A stretch of 64,000 nucleotides of DNA from Variovorax sp. PBL-H6 (lineage in GTDB: Bacteria > Pseudomonadota > Gammaproteobacteria > Burkholderiales > Burkholderiaceae_C). Positions 1 to 10,321 of this stretch are shown here, piece after piece. The stretch covers positions 1,984,001-2,048,000 of the forward strand of contig NZ_LR594659.1 of assembly GCF_901827155.1 (NCBI RefSeq), in the 5' to 3' direction. Each line of letters begins with the position of its first letter. Positions within the stretch are counted from its first letter, which is position 1. A program made the translations under genes and the position numbers. The notes under the pieces were generated by a model. That model had not been told where the DNA came from, did not search any database, and saw nothing but the letters and a program-made list of their open reading frames with translations.

Positions 1-417
1 ATCGAGCCCGATGCGCTGCGCGTCGGCCGACGAGAGAGCAACGGTCGTGGCGCCGGTGTCGAGCATGAAGTTGACGCTGCGCCCGTTGATCGCGCCCTGC
101 GTCATGAAATGCCCGCCGCTCGACGCCGGCAGCACGATCCGCGTGCCCCCGCCGCCCGCGCCGCTACCGCCGATGCTGACTGGCTGGTCCATGCGCAGCG
201 CCACGCGCTTGCCGCCGGCTTCCACCGTGGCCTGCTCGGGTGTCATCGACAGCAGCTTCACGCCCTGGAAGGTCTCGCCCACGGCCACCGTTTTGGGCGC
301 GCTCCCGTCGACGACCAGGATGGCGCGGCTGCCGATGGTGCCGGTCAGCATCACGGATTGGGCGTGCACGAACCCGCATGCCGCCGCCAGCAGCATCGGG
401 AGGAGTAGCGCCTTCAT
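1..417 (-). CDS. Retropepsin-like aspartic protease, secreted, partial (C-terminus outside window)
   Basis: The reading frame opens at 417 and runs off the window start, giving 139 residues. Residues 1-20 form a signal peptide with a hydrophobic core and an A-x-A-like end. A beta-rich segment and a Gly-rich linker follow. Then comes the motif FMLDTGATTVALS (about residues 118-130), the active-site signature of clan AA single-domain aspartic proteases (gag-polyprotein/retropepsin-like). These proteins act as periplasmic or membrane-associated dimers of unknown substrate in proteobacteria. The gene starts 7 bp downstream of the yajQ stop on the same strand, so it is probably co-transcribed. The family call rests on the DTGA motif; the physiological role is unknown. 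Confidence 0.8.
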   Translation of the reverse strand, partial: MKALLLPMLLAAACGFVHAQSVMLTGTIGSRAILVVDGSAPKTVAVGETFQGVKLLSMTPEQATVEAGGKRVALRMDQPVSIGGSGAGGGGTRIVLPASSGGHFMTQGAINGRSVNFMLDTGATTVALSSADAQRIGLD

Positions 418-424
418 CGGGCGC

Positions 425-910
425 TCAGTCGCGGAAGTTGTTGAAGGACAGCGGCATATCGGGCACGTCCTTCTTGATCAGCGCCATCGCCGCCTGCAGG
501 TCGTCGCGCTTGGCGCCGGTCACCCGCACCGCGTCGCCCTGGATCGCGGCCTGCACCTTGAGCTTGCTGTCCTTGATCAGGCGCTGGATCTTCTTGGCCG
601 TTTCGCTCTCGATGCCGTTCTTGACCTTGATCACCTGCTTGACCTTGTCGCCGCCGATTTTCTGAACATCGCCCTTGTCGAGAAAGCGCACATCCACGCT
701 GCGCTTGGTGAGCTTGTTGCGCAGGATGTCTTCGACCTGCACGAGCTGGAATTCGGCATCGCCGACAAGCGTGATTTCCTTGTCCTTGAGCTCGACCGAG
801 GCCGCGGTTCCCTTGAAGTCGAATCGCGTGGCGATCTCCTTGGCCGTGTTCTCCACGGCATTCTTGACCTCGGGCAGATTGGGTTCGCAGACGGTATCGA
901 AAGACGGCAT
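425..910 (-). CDS. yajQ: YajQ family nucleotide/cyclic-di-GMP-binding protein
   Basis: The 161-aa product begins [19 protein letters not shown] and has the usual length and composition of the YajQ family (PF04461), with two ferredoxin-like halves. The conserved N-terminal block includes TRFDFKGT. Members bind nucleotides; in Xanthomonas and Pseudomonas a homologue binds cyclic di-GMP and works with a LysR regulator. Which ligand this copy uses cannot be read from sequence. An AGGAG-like site precedes the start. It is divergent from murB, with only about 45 bp between the start codons, so promoters must overlap there. Confidence 0.93.
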   Translation of the reverse strand: MPSFDTVCEPNLPEVKNAVENTAKEIATRFDFKGTAASVELKDKEITLVGDAEFQLVQVEDILRNKLTKRSVDVRFLDKGDVQKIGGDKVKQVIKVKNGIESETAKKIQRLIKDSKLKVQAAIQGDAVRVTGAKRDDLQAAMALIKKDVPDMPLSFNNFRD

Positions 911-954
911 GGACTCTCCTCTGAATCACACGGTGTGAATGCGACAATTCTCCC

Positions 955-2007
955 ATGATCGTGGAGAACAACGTACCACTGCAGCAGCACAACAGCTTCG
1001 GTATCGTCGCGCGTGCCCAGCACCTGGTGCGCATCGCGAGCGACGCCGACGTGGGCGCGCTGCTCGCCGACGAGGCCTGGCGTGGCGCGCCCAAGTTCGT
1101 GCTCGGCGGCGGCAGCAACATCGTGCTGACCGGCGACGTCAAGCCGCTGGTGCTGAAAGTCGAGATCAAGGGTCGCCGGCTGGTCGAAGAGACGCCGCGC
1201 GCCTGGATCGTCGAGGCCGGCGCCGGCGAGATCTGGCACGACACGGTGCGCTGGATGCTCGAGCAGGACGTGCCCGGCCTGGAGAACATGGCGTTGATTC
1301 CGGGCACCATCGGCGGGGCGCCAGTGCAGAACATCGGCGCCTATGGGGTGGAACTGCAGGACCGCTTCGAGTCGCTGGACGCCATCGACCTCGAGACCGG
1401 CCGGGCCTTCACCCTCGATGCGGCCCAATGCGCCTTCGGCTATCGCGACTCGGTGTTCAAGCACGCGGCGAGCGGCACCAACGACTTCGGGCTGGCTGGT
1501 CGGGCGCTGATCACGCGGGTGCGCTTCCGACTGCCGCGGCCCTGGAAGCCCGTGCTGGGCTACCTCGACCTGGAACGCAAGATGGCCGAGACCGGCAATT
1601 CCACGCCCAGCGCGACGGAGATCTTCGACTGGATCTGCGCCATCCGCAGCGCCAAGCTGCCCGACTGGCGGGTGCTCGGCAATGCCGGCAGCTTCTTCAA
1701 GAATCCGACCGTCACTCCGGAGCAATGCGCCGACATCATCGCGCGCGACCCGAAGATCGTGCACTACCCGATGGCCGACGGCAGCATCAAGCTGGCCGCC
1801 GGCTGGCTGATCGACGCCTGCGGCTGGAAAGGCAAGAGCGTTGGCAACGCTGGCGTCTACGAGAGGCAGGCGCTGGTGCTGGTCAACCGCGGCGGCGCCG
1901 CGCACCCGGCGACCGGCGGCGAGGTCATGACCTTGGCCAAGGCGATCCAGACCAGTGTCTACGAGCGATTCGGCATCCGGCTGGAGCCAGAGCCGGTGGT
2001 CGTGTAA
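955..2007 (+). CDS. murB: UDP-N-acetylenolpyruvoylglucosamine reductase
   Basis: MurB reduces UDP-GlcNAc-enolpyruvate to UDP-MurNAc with NADPH and FAD in cytoplasmic peptidoglycan precursor synthesis. The 350-aa product has the type I (E. coli-like) length. It shows the PCMH-type FAD-binding segment with the VLGGGSNIVLTGD loop (about residues 57-69), the substrate-side IPGTIGGAPVQNIGAYG motif (about 120-136), a GNAGSFFKNP motif carrying the catalytic Ser, and a C-terminal AGWLIDACGWKG block. It converges on argG. The ATG at 955 fits the family N-terminus. Confidence 0.97.
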   Translation: MIVENNVPLQQHNSFGIVARAQHLVRIASDADVGALLADEAWRGAPKFVLGGGSNIVLTGDVKPLVLKVEIKGRRLVEETPRAWIVEAGAGEIWHDTVRWMLEQDVPGLENMALIPGTIGGAPVQNIGAYGVELQDRFESLDAIDLETGRAFTLDAAQCAFGYRDSVFKHAASGTNDFGLAGRALITRVRFRLPRPWKPVLGYLDLERKMAETGNSTPSATEIFDWICAIRSAKLPDWRVLGNAGSFFKNPTVTPEQCADIIARDPKIVHYPMADGSIKLAAGWLIDACGWKGKSVGNAGVYERQALVLVNRGGAAHPATGGEVMTLAKAIQTSVYERFGIRLEPEPVVV

Positions 2008-2043
2008 GGGAAACGAAGGGTTCAGCGGCCCGGCAAGCCAGCT

Positions 2044-3721
<1,678 letters not shown>

Positions 3722-3798
3722 TGGAAGGGAGGACCTAGCGCTGCGGAGAGGAAAGCCCGTGATTTTAGGCTTTGCGCACAGGCCCTCCGCGCCTGCGC

Positions 3799-4359
3799 TC
3801 AGCGCCAGCGGCCGTGGTATCCGCGCCAGCCGCCACCCCATCCGCGCGAATAGCCGAGGTTGAGCGAGATGCCCACTGGCGGATAGACATAGGGTGCCGG
3901 GTAGTAGGACGGTGCGACATAGACGGGTGCCGGGTAGTAGACCGGGGCCGGCGCATAGAGCGGTGCTGGCTGACCATAGACCGGTGCGCCGCCGCCCGAG
4001 ATGACCACCCCTGGCTCGGGTGTCACGCGGTTCCAGTCGGGTTGGTCGCCTTCGTTGCTGTCGATGGGACGCTGGGCGAGCTGCGGCTGCGGTGCCACCG
4101 GCGAGGGGGTTGCGACGCCATAGTCGCCGACCTCGATCGGGATGCTGGAGCCAGGGCGGGTGTCGGTGACCGTGGTGTAGTGCCGGCCGCCGTACTCGTA
4201 GGTCACGTTGTAGCGCGTGTTGCCGGTCGTTTCGTGGGAAGGGGTGGCCGATATCACCCGGGCCCAGACCTGCTCGGCCTGGGCAAGGCCCGCGGCGCCG
4301 GCAAGGGCAGCCAGGAGCGAAAGGGCGATGGTGTTGCGGATGGCTTTTTGCGTGCGCAT
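3799..4359 (-). CDS. Secreted proline/tyrosine-rich protein of unknown function
   Basis: A clear AGGAG site lies just upstream of the ATG at 4359. The 186-aa product has a signal peptide (residues 1-28, ending AQA). Next is a small domain with VWARVISATPSHE and YNVTYEYGGRHY segments, similar to the short outer-membrane/periplasmic domains often annotated as glycine-zipper or uncharacterised proteins. The C-terminal half is low-complexity, with repeated PAPVY/YYPAPY units and a Gly/Trp/Arg-rich tail. It is predicted to be exported. No function can be assigned. The sense-strand codon pattern and the RBS support it as real. Confidence 0.75.
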   Translation of the reverse strand: MRTQKAIRNTIALSLLAALAGAAGLAQAEQVWARVISATPSHETTGNTRYNVTYEYGGRHYTTVTDTRPGSSIPIEVGDYGVATPSPVAPQPQLAQRPIDSNEGDQPDWNRVTPEPGVVISGGGAPVYGQPAPLYAPAPVYYPAPVYVAPSYYPAPYVYPPVGISLNLGYSRGWGGGWRGYHGRWR

Positions 4360-4435
4360 GTCAAAAACTCCTGAGGTGGGCGCAAAGCCCGTCTGAACCC
4401 GGTTCGACGCGATCCGCCAGCCCGGGTTCAACCGT

Positions 4436-4789
4436 TTACATGGCGCGGCTTTTCCATTCGGCGGCGTCGAATCCCGTCGTAACGCCGGCTCGCTGGCCCC
4501 AGTTGACCACTGGACGCTTGACCAGGCTGGGATTGGCCAGCAAGGCGGCACGGGCGGAGGCGGTATCGACCACCGAGGCGCGCGTCGCCTCGTCCAGCCG
4601 GCGCCACGTGGTGCCGCGGCGGTTGACCAGGGCTTCCCAGCCCGGCGCGCGCAGCCACTCGTCGAGCTCGGCCTCGGGCACGCCCTCCTTCTTGAAATCG
4701 TGGAAACGGTAGGCGATGCCATGTTCGTCGAGCCAGGCGCGGGCGCGCTTGACAGTGTCGCAGTTGGTGATGCCATAGAGCGTAGTCAT
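4436..4789 (-). CDS. ArsC/Spx-family reductase (YffB-like)
   Basis: The 117-aa protein begins MTTLYGITNCDTVKRARAW. It has a thioredoxin fold with a single N-terminal Cys (C10) in the NCDTVK motif, then FHDFKKEG and a C-terminal LVKRPVV segment typical of the ArsC family. This subgroup (YffB/Spx-like) is distinct from true arsenate reductases and no ars genes are nearby, so arsenate reduction is not claimed. The start at 4789 was chosen because the upstream extension is not family-like. It is divergent from folC with a 46-bp gap. Confidence 0.88.
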   Translation of the reverse strand: MTTLYGITNCDTVKRARAWLDEHGIAYRFHDFKKEGVPEAELDEWLRAPGWEALVNRRGTTWRRLDEATRASVVDTASARAALLANPSLVKRPVVNWGQRAGVTTGFDAAEWKSRAM

Positions 4790-4835
4790 CCTGCGATGAT
4801 GCCCGTGCGGCGAGTGGGCGACAATTCCGGGCTCC

Positions 4836-6131
4836 ATGAAAAGCCTCGCCGACTGGCTCGCTCACGCCGAGCGCCTGCACCCCAAGAACATCGAGCTCGG
4901 GCTCGAGCGCGTTCGCGCTATGGCCGGCAAGCTCGGCCTCGCCTTCGACTGCCCTGTGATCACGGTCGCCGGAACCAACGGCAAGGGTTCGACCTGCGCG
5001 ATGCTGGAGTCCATCCTCATGCATGCGGGCTACCGCACCGCGGTGTTCACATCGCCCCACCTGGTGCGCTTCGAGGAGCGGTTGCGGCTTTCGGGCGAAG
5101 CGGTGGCCGCCGAAGCGCTGGCCGAGCACTTCGAAGCCGTCGAGCGGGCGCGCGGCGAAATGGCGCTGACCTACTTCGAGTTCACCACGCTCGCCATCCT
5201 TTTGTGCATCGTGGCGAGCAAGCCCGATGTCGCGATCCTCGAGGTCGGCTTGGGCGGGCGGTTGGACGCGGTCAACGTGATCGATGCGGATTGCGCCATC
5301 ATCACCAGCATCGATCTCGACCACATGGAGTTCCTCGGCCCCGACCGCGAAAGCATCGGCTTCGAGAAGGCCGGCATCATGCGCGCCGGCCGCCCGGCGA
5401 TCGTCAGCGATCCAGTCCCGCCGCAAAGCGTCATCGAGCATGCCAACGCCATCGGCGCCGACCTCTGGCGCGTGGGGCGCGACTTCAATGTCTCCGGCGA
5501 CAAGCAACAGTGGGGATGGAGCGGCCGCGGGCGGCGCTACAGCGGACTGGCCTACCCGGCGCTGCGTGGCGCCAACCAACTCGTCAATGCGGCCGGCGTG
5601 CTGGCCGCGCTGGAGTCGCTGCGGCAGCGGCTGCCGGTGACCGCGCAGGCGCTGCGCACCGGACTGGCCTCCGTCGAGCTTCCGGGGCGCTTCCAGATCG
5701 TGCCGGGCGAGCCCGCGCTGGTGCTCGACGTGGCGCACAACCCGCACGCAGTGGCAGCGTTGGCCGAGAACCTCGATGCCATGGGCTTCTATCCGACCAC
5801 GCACGGCGTGTTCGGTGTGATGGCGGACAAGGACCTGGCGGCGATGTTCGAGCGCATCGGACCGCTGATCGACCGCTGGTACTTCACCGACCTGCCGACC
5901 GCGCGCGCCGCCAAGGCCGCCGACCTGCTGGCGCGATGGCAGGCGCAGAACACACGCGGCGATGCCTCGGCCACCATGCACCCCGCCCCGATGGAGGCGC
6001 TGCAAGCGGCCATCGATCGCGCGGACCCCGCTGATAGAATCGTCGTCTTCGGATCGTTCTTCACTGTGGGTGGTGTGCTCGAGCACGGAACACCTCGTCT
6101 GCGGGCCCGGCACTTGTCGCCGGACTCCTGA
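4836..6131 (+). CDS. folC: Bifunctional dihydrofolate synthase/folylpolyglutamate synthase
   Basis: FolC adds glutamate to dihydropteroate and then extends folate polyglutamates. The 431-aa product has the Mur-ligase-like P-loop TVAGTNGKGSTCAM (about residues 43-56), the FTSPHLVRFEERL block and the late DVAHNPHA motif of the C-terminal domain. It opens the block folC, SPOR protein, cvpA, purF, metZ, a conserved beta-proteobacterial order. accD, which often precedes folC in relatives, is not in the sequence upstream. Confidence 0.96.
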   Translation: MKSLADWLAHAERLHPKNIELGLERVRAMAGKLGLAFDCPVITVAGTNGKGSTCAMLESILMHAGYRTAVFTSPHLVRFEERLRLSGEAVAAEALAEHFEAVERARGEMALTYFEFTTLAILLCIVASKPDVAILEVGLGGRLDAVNVIDADCAIITSIDLDHMEFLGPDRESIGFEKAGIMRAGRPAIVSDPVPPQSVIEHANAIGADLWRVGRDFNVSGDKQQWGWSGRGRRYSGLAYPALRGANQLVNAAGVLAALESLRQRLPVTAQALRTGLASVELPGRFQIVPGEPALVLDVAHNPHAVAALAENLDAMGFYPTTHGVFGVMADKDLAAMFERIGPLIDRWYFTDLPTARAAKAADLLARWQAQNTRGDASATMHPAPMEALQAAIDRADPADRIVVFGSFFTVGGVLEHGTPRLRARHLSPDS

Positions 6132-6191
6132 TTGGCCTGATTTCCGGCGCCTCTTCTACTCACGCTGCACTCCATCAGGGAATCGAATTTC

Positions 6192-7061
6192 ATGGCGTTC
6201 TTCCAGTTCCGCACCCGCGGTCCGCAGGCCAACGAAGGGCGAAACACGGGCCTCGCGGCGCTCCCTGCCGAGAGCGTCGAGGCGATGCGCCGGCGTGCGC
6301 GGCACCGGCTCGTGGGCGCAGCGGTGCTGGTGCTGGTCGGCGTCGTTGGCTTCCCGCTCCTGTTCGACACCCAGCCGCGGCCTGTGTCGGTCGACATCCC
6401 GATCGAGATCCCTGATCGCAACAAGACCAAGCCCCTGCCCCTGCCTGCGGCGCCCGCGCCTTCACCGTCCACGGCCGCGCCCCCCGCGAACCCGCCCGTG
6501 ACTGCAAAGCCCTCGGGCGGCGAGATGATCACCGAGATGTCGGACGGCACGGAAGTCCCGGCGCCCAGGCCCGCACCCTCCGCGCCGCCGCTCGAGACCA
6601 AGTCGCCGCGGGTGGCGGAAGCCAGGCCCGAAACCAAGACTGAATCCAAGCCGGAATCCAAGCCGGAACCCAAGCCGGAACCCAAGCCAAAGCCCGAGTC
6701 CAAGGTCGATGCCAGGGCGGAAGCGAAGTCCGATGCCAGGGTCGCGGAGGATGCTGCCCGGGCGCGTGCCCTGCTCGATGGCAAATCCACTGCCTCCGCG
6801 GCTGCCAAGCCCACCGCCGCGGCGGACGACAACGGCCGTTTCGTGGTCCAGGTCGGCGCCTTCGCCGATGCCGACAAGGCGCGCGAGGTCCGGCATACGC
6901 TGGAGAAGGCGGGGCTCAAGACCTACACCAGTGTCACGAAGACGGCCGGGGGCGAGCGCACGCGTGTGCGCATCGGCCCCTTCGGTACGCGCGCCGAGGC
7001 GGACAAGGCGGCAGGCAAGGCCAAGGGCTTGTCTTTGTCGGCTGCCGTCCTCAGCTTGTAG
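6192..7061 (+). CDS. SPOR domain cell-division-associated membrane protein (DedD/FtsN-like)
   Basis: The 289-aa protein has a short cytoplasmic N-terminus and one membrane segment (about residues 39-58). A long Pro/Ala/Lys/Glu-rich periplasmic linker with tandem KPE-type repeats follows, ending in a SPOR domain (about residues 212-289). The SPOR domain starts FVVQVGAFADADKAREV and ends with GPFGTRAEAD. SPOR domains bind denuded glycan strands at the septum. The placement between folC and cvpA matches the DedD locus in other proteobacteria. Confidence 0.9.
   Translation: MAFFQFRTRGPQANEGRNTGLAALPAESVEAMRRRARHRLVGAAVLVLVGVVGFPLLFDTQPRPVSVDIPIEIPDRNKTKPLPLPAAPAPSPSTAAPPANPPVTAKPSGGEMITEMSDGTEVPAPRPAPSAPPLETKSPRVAEARPETKTESKPESKPEPKPEPKPKPESKVDARAEAKSDARVAEDAARARALLDGKSTASAAAKPTAAADDNGRFVVQVGAFADADKAREVRHTLEKAGLKTYTSVTKTAGGERTRVRIGPFGTRAEADKAAGKAKGLSLSAAVLSL
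6642..6689 (+). repeat. Four tandem 12-bp units coding for ESKP/EPKP in the SPOR-protein linker
   Basis: Four consecutive 12-bp units of the form GAAyCCAAGCCr occur, differing only at one or two positions. They encode repeated (E)(S/P)KP tetrapeptides. The array is in frame with the SPOR gene and can expand or contract without a frameshift, so it is a likely length-polymorphic site between strains. Confidence 0.8.
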
Positions 7062-7067
7062 GCGGAC

Positions 7068-7553
7068 GTGGCTGCCCTGGACTGGATCGCCATCGCGCTG
7101 CTGGCGGTGTCGATGGTTTTCGGTCTGGTGCGTGGATTGGTGTACGAGGTGATCCTGCTGGCAGCCTGGGTGGCCGCCTTCTTCTGCGCGCAGTGGTTCG
7201 CGGCCGACGTGGGCGCCTGGCTGCCCTTCGGTGATCCGGCGGGCAACTGGCGCTATGCGGCTGGTTTCGCGCTGGTCTTCGTGGGGGTGGTTTTCGGCGT
7301 GGGGCTGGTGGCCGCCCTCATGCGCAAGCTGATCACTGCCGTGGGGCTTGGGCCCGTGGATCGCCTGTTGGGCGCTGTCTTCGGCCTGGCGCGCGGCGGG
7401 GTCGCGTTGCTGGCCACTGCGGTCGTGGTTCATTTGCTCGCGCTGAGCGACGCGGCCTGGTGGCAGGAGTCGCGCAGCGCCACTGTTCTGGATGCGGCAT
7501 TGCAGGGCCTGAAACCCGCGCTGCCTGAAAAATTGGCAAGCTACCTGCCCTGA
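7068..7553 (+). CDS. cvpA: CvpA family inner-membrane protein
   Basis: The GTG start at 7068, 6 bp after the upstream stop, gives 161 residues. Four hydrophobic segments and the N-terminal block ALDWIAIALLAVSMVFGLVRG are typical of CvpA (colicin V production family, PF02674). The gene is immediately upstream of purF, as in E. coli and most proteobacteria. Homologues affect envelope stress and bile tolerance; the molecular activity is not established. Confidence 0.92.
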   Translation: MAALDWIAIALLAVSMVFGLVRGLVYEVILLAAWVAAFFCAQWFAADVGAWLPFGDPAGNWRYAAGFALVFVGVVFGVGLVAALMRKLITAVGLGPVDRLLGAVFGLARGGVALLATAVVVHLLALSDAAWWQESRSATVLDAALQGLKPALPEKLASYLP

Positions 7554-7573
7554 GTCGAGAAGGATCGCTTCAT

Positions 7574-9085
7574 ATGTGTGGAATCGTCGGCGTTGTCAGC
7601 AACGCACCCGTCAACCAGCTGCTCTATGACGCGCTCCTGCTGCTGCAGCACCGCGGCCAGGACGCGGCCGGCATCGTCACGCTGCTGGAGCGCAAGTTCT
7701 TCATGCACAAGGCCAAGGGCATGGTGCGCGACGTGTTCCGTACGCGCAACATGCGGGCCCTGCCGGGCAGCGTGGGCCTGGGGCAGGTGCGCTACCCGAC
7801 CGCCGGCAACGCATTCAGCGAAGAAGAGGCCCAGCCCTTCTATGTGAACGCGCCCTTCGGGATCGTGCTGGTGCACAACGGCAATCTCACCAATGCGCAC
7901 GCACTGCGTGCCGAGCTGTTTTCCACCGACCACCGCCACACCAACACCGACAGCGACTCCGAGGTGCTGCTCAACGTACTCGCGCACGAGATCGACCGCT
8001 CCACCCGCGGCGGCATGCTCAACTCCGAGACTCTGTTCGCCGCTGTGCGCAACGTGCACCGGCGTGTGCGCGGCTCCTATGCCGTGGTGTCGCTGATCGC
8101 CGGCCATGGCCTGCTTGCCTTTCGCGACCCGTACGGAATCCGGCCGCTGGCCATCGGACGTGGCGCCGACGGCACTTATATGGTTGCCAGCGAGACGGTG
8201 GCGCTCGAGGGCTCGGGCCATGTCTTCGAGCGCTACGTGGCGCCGGGCGAGGCGGTGTTCATCGACCTTCAGGGCCAACTGCATGTGCAGCAGTGCGCCG
8301 AGTCGCCGAGCCTCAATCCCTGCATGTTCGAGTTCGTGTATCTTGCGCGTCCCGATTCGGTGCTGGACGGCATCTCGGTCTACCAGGCGCGGCTCAACCT
8401 CGGCGAGACGCTGGCCCAGCGCGTGATCTCCACCGTGCCGCCGAACGAGATCGACGTGATCATCCCCATTCCCGAATCGAGCCGCCCGAGCGCGACACAG
8501 CTGGCCCATCTTCTGGGCATTCCTTACCGCGAAGGCTTCGTGAAGAACCGCTACGTCGGGCGCACCTTCATCATGCCGGGTCAGGGCGTGCGCAAGAGGT
8601 CGGTGCGCCAGAAGCTCAATGTCATCGGCAGCGAGTTCAAGGGGCGCAACGTGCTGCTCGTCGACGATTCGATCGTGCGCGGCACGACCAGCCGCGAGAT
8701 CGTGCAGATGGCGCGCGAAGCCGGCGCGCGCAAGGTCTATCTGGCGAGCGCGGCGCCGCCGGTGCGCTACCCGAACGTCTACGGCATCGACATGCCGACC
8801 AAGGACGAGCTGGTCGCCCACGATCGCACGGTCGAGGAAATCCGCGAGCTGATCGGGTGCGATGCGCTGATCTACCAGGACGTCGAGGGCATGAAGCGCG
8901 CCGTTCTCAAGGCGTCGCCGGGCCGCGGGCCGAAGCTCGACGGCTTCGATGCATCATGCTTCGACGGCGTCTACGTGACGGGCGACATCGACACCGAGGC
9001 CATCATCCGCATGAACGGCAACCGTCCCCGTATCGAAGAGAACGACGAGGACTCGTCGCGTCTCGCGCTCCCCAACCTGAGCTGA
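7574..9085 (+). CDS. purF: Amidophosphoribosyltransferase
   Basis: PurF converts PRPP and glutamine to phosphoribosylamine, the first step of de novo purine synthesis. The 503-aa product begins MCGIVGVVSN, so Cys2 becomes the N-terminal nucleophile directly after Met removal, with no propeptide. The C-terminal phosphoribosyltransferase domain carries the PRPP loop VLLVDDSIVRGTTSRE (about residues 360-375). It follows cvpA by 20 bp and precedes metZ by 11 bp, consistent with one operon. Confidence 0.97.
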   Translation: MCGIVGVVSNAPVNQLLYDALLLLQHRGQDAAGIVTLLERKFFMHKAKGMVRDVFRTRNMRALPGSVGLGQVRYPTAGNAFSEEEAQPFYVNAPFGIVLVHNGNLTNAHALRAELFSTDHRHTNTDSDSEVLLNVLAHEIDRSTRGGMLNSETLFAAVRNVHRRVRGSYAVVSLIAGHGLLAFRDPYGIRPLAIGRGADGTYMVASETVALEGSGHVFERYVAPGEAVFIDLQGQLHVQQCAESPSLNPCMFEFVYLARPDSVLDGISVYQARLNLGETLAQRVISTVPPNEIDVIIPIPESSRPSATQLAHLLGIPYREGFVKNRYVGRTFIMPGQGVRKRSVRQKLNVIGSEFKGRNVLLVDDSIVRGTTSREIVQMAREAGARKVYLASAAPPVRYPNVYGIDMPTKDELVAHDRTVEEIRELIGCDALIYQDVEGMKRAVLKASPGRGPKLDGFDASCFDGVYVTGDIDTEAIIRMNGNRPRIEENDEDSSRLALPNLS

Positions 9086-9096
9086 AGAGAACCATC

Positions 9097-10311
9097 GTGA
9101 CCGACCGATCCCTTCCCCCCGGGCTGCACCGCGACACACTCGCCGTGCGTGCCGCGCTCGAGCGAAGCCAGTACGGCGAGAACTCGGAGGCGCTGTTTCT
9201 CACCAGCAGCTTCGTGCAGCCCGACGCCGAAACCTCGGCGCGGCGCTTCGCGGGCACCGAGGAAGGCTTCACCTACACCCGCACCTCGAACCCCACGGTG
9301 GCCAGCTTCGAGCGGCGGCTTGCCGCGCTCGAGGGCACCGAGGCGGCAATCGGCGCTGCCAGCGGCATGGGCGCGATCCTCATGATGTGCATGGGGCTGC
9401 TCAAGGCCGGCGACCATGTGGTGTGCTCGCGCTCGGTGTTCGGCTCCACGCTCAACCTGATCGGGCGCGACTTCGGGAAATTCGGCGTGGAGACTACCTT
9501 CGTCTCGCAGACCGACGTGGCCGAATGGAAGTCGGCGATTCGGCCCAACACGAAGCTCCTGTTTGCCGAGACGCCGACCAATCCGCTGACCGATGTGTGC
9601 GACATCCGTGCGCTGGCCGACCTGGCGCACGGCGCGGGCGCGCTGTTGGCGGTCGACAACTGCTTCTGCTCGCCGGCCCTGCAGCGGCCTGTCGAGTTCG
9701 GCGCCGACCTCGTCATCCACTCGGGTACCAAGTACCTCGAAGGCCAGGGCCGCGTACTGGCGGGCGCCATCTGCGGCTCGCAGAAGCTCATCGACGTGTT
9801 CGCGACCGTGGTGCGCACTGCCGGCATGGCGCTGTCGCCCTTCAATGCCTGGGTCGTCCTCAAGGGGCTCGAGACCCTGGGCATCCGCATGCAGGCCCAT
9901 TGCGCTGGCGGCCTTGCATTGGCGAAGTGGTTGGAGACGCAGCCTGCGGTAAAGCGCGTGTACTACCCCGGCCTGGCTTCGCATCCGCAGCACGCACTCG
10001 CTATGCGCCAGCAGTCGGGGCAGGGCGGGGCGGTGGTCTCCTTCGATGTGCAGGGCGATACGCCCGAGGCAGCGCGCGCCAACGCCTTCCATGTGATCGA
10101 CAGCACGCGCGTGCTGTCGATCACCGCCAACCTCGGCGACACCAAGACCACTATTACCCACCCGGCCACCACCTCGCACGGCCGACTCAGCGAAGAACAG
10201 CGCCAGGCCGCCGGCATCGGCCAGGGCCTGGTTCGAGTCGCGGTCGGCCTCGACCATATCGACGATATCCAGGCCGACCTCTTGCGCGGCCTGGACACGC
10301 TACGCACCTGA
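9097..10311 (+). CDS. metZ: O-succinylhomoserine sulfhydrylase
   Basis: This PLP enzyme makes homocysteine from O-succinylhomoserine and sulfide, bypassing cystathionine. The GTG at 9097, 11 bp after purF, gives 404 residues starting (M)[18 protein letters not shown]. Cys/Met-metabolism family signatures include YTRTSNPTV, a Gly-rich GAASGMGAI region and [12 protein letters not shown] with the PLP-binding Lys. The purF-metZ adjacency is conserved in Burkholderiales and Pseudomonas, which supports MetZ over cystathionine gamma-synthase. Confidence 0.95.
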   Translation: MTDRSLPPGLHRDTLAVRAALERSQYGENSEALFLTSSFVQPDAETSARRFAGTEEGFTYTRTSNPTVASFERRLAALEGTEAAIGAASGMGAILMMCMGLLKAGDHVVCSRSVFGSTLNLIGRDFGKFGVETTFVSQTDVAEWKSAIRPNTKLLFAETPTNPLTDVCDIRALADLAHGAGALLAVDNCFCSPALQRPVEFGADLVIHSGTKYLEGQGRVLAGAICGSQKLIDVFATVVRTAGMALSPFNAWVVLKGLETLGIRMQAHCAGGLALAKWLETQPAVKRVYYPGLASHPQHALAMRQQSGQGGAVVSFDVQGDTPEAARANAFHVIDSTRVLSITANLGDTKTTITHPATTSHGRLSEEQRQAAGIGQGLVRVAVGLDHIDDIQADLLRGLDTLRT

Positions 10312-10321
10312 ACCTGACTCC

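Noticed and set aside
4436..4789. Arsenate reductase function for the ArsC-like gene
   Set aside because: It belongs to the YffB/Spx-like subgroup and no arsenic-resistance genes are nearby.
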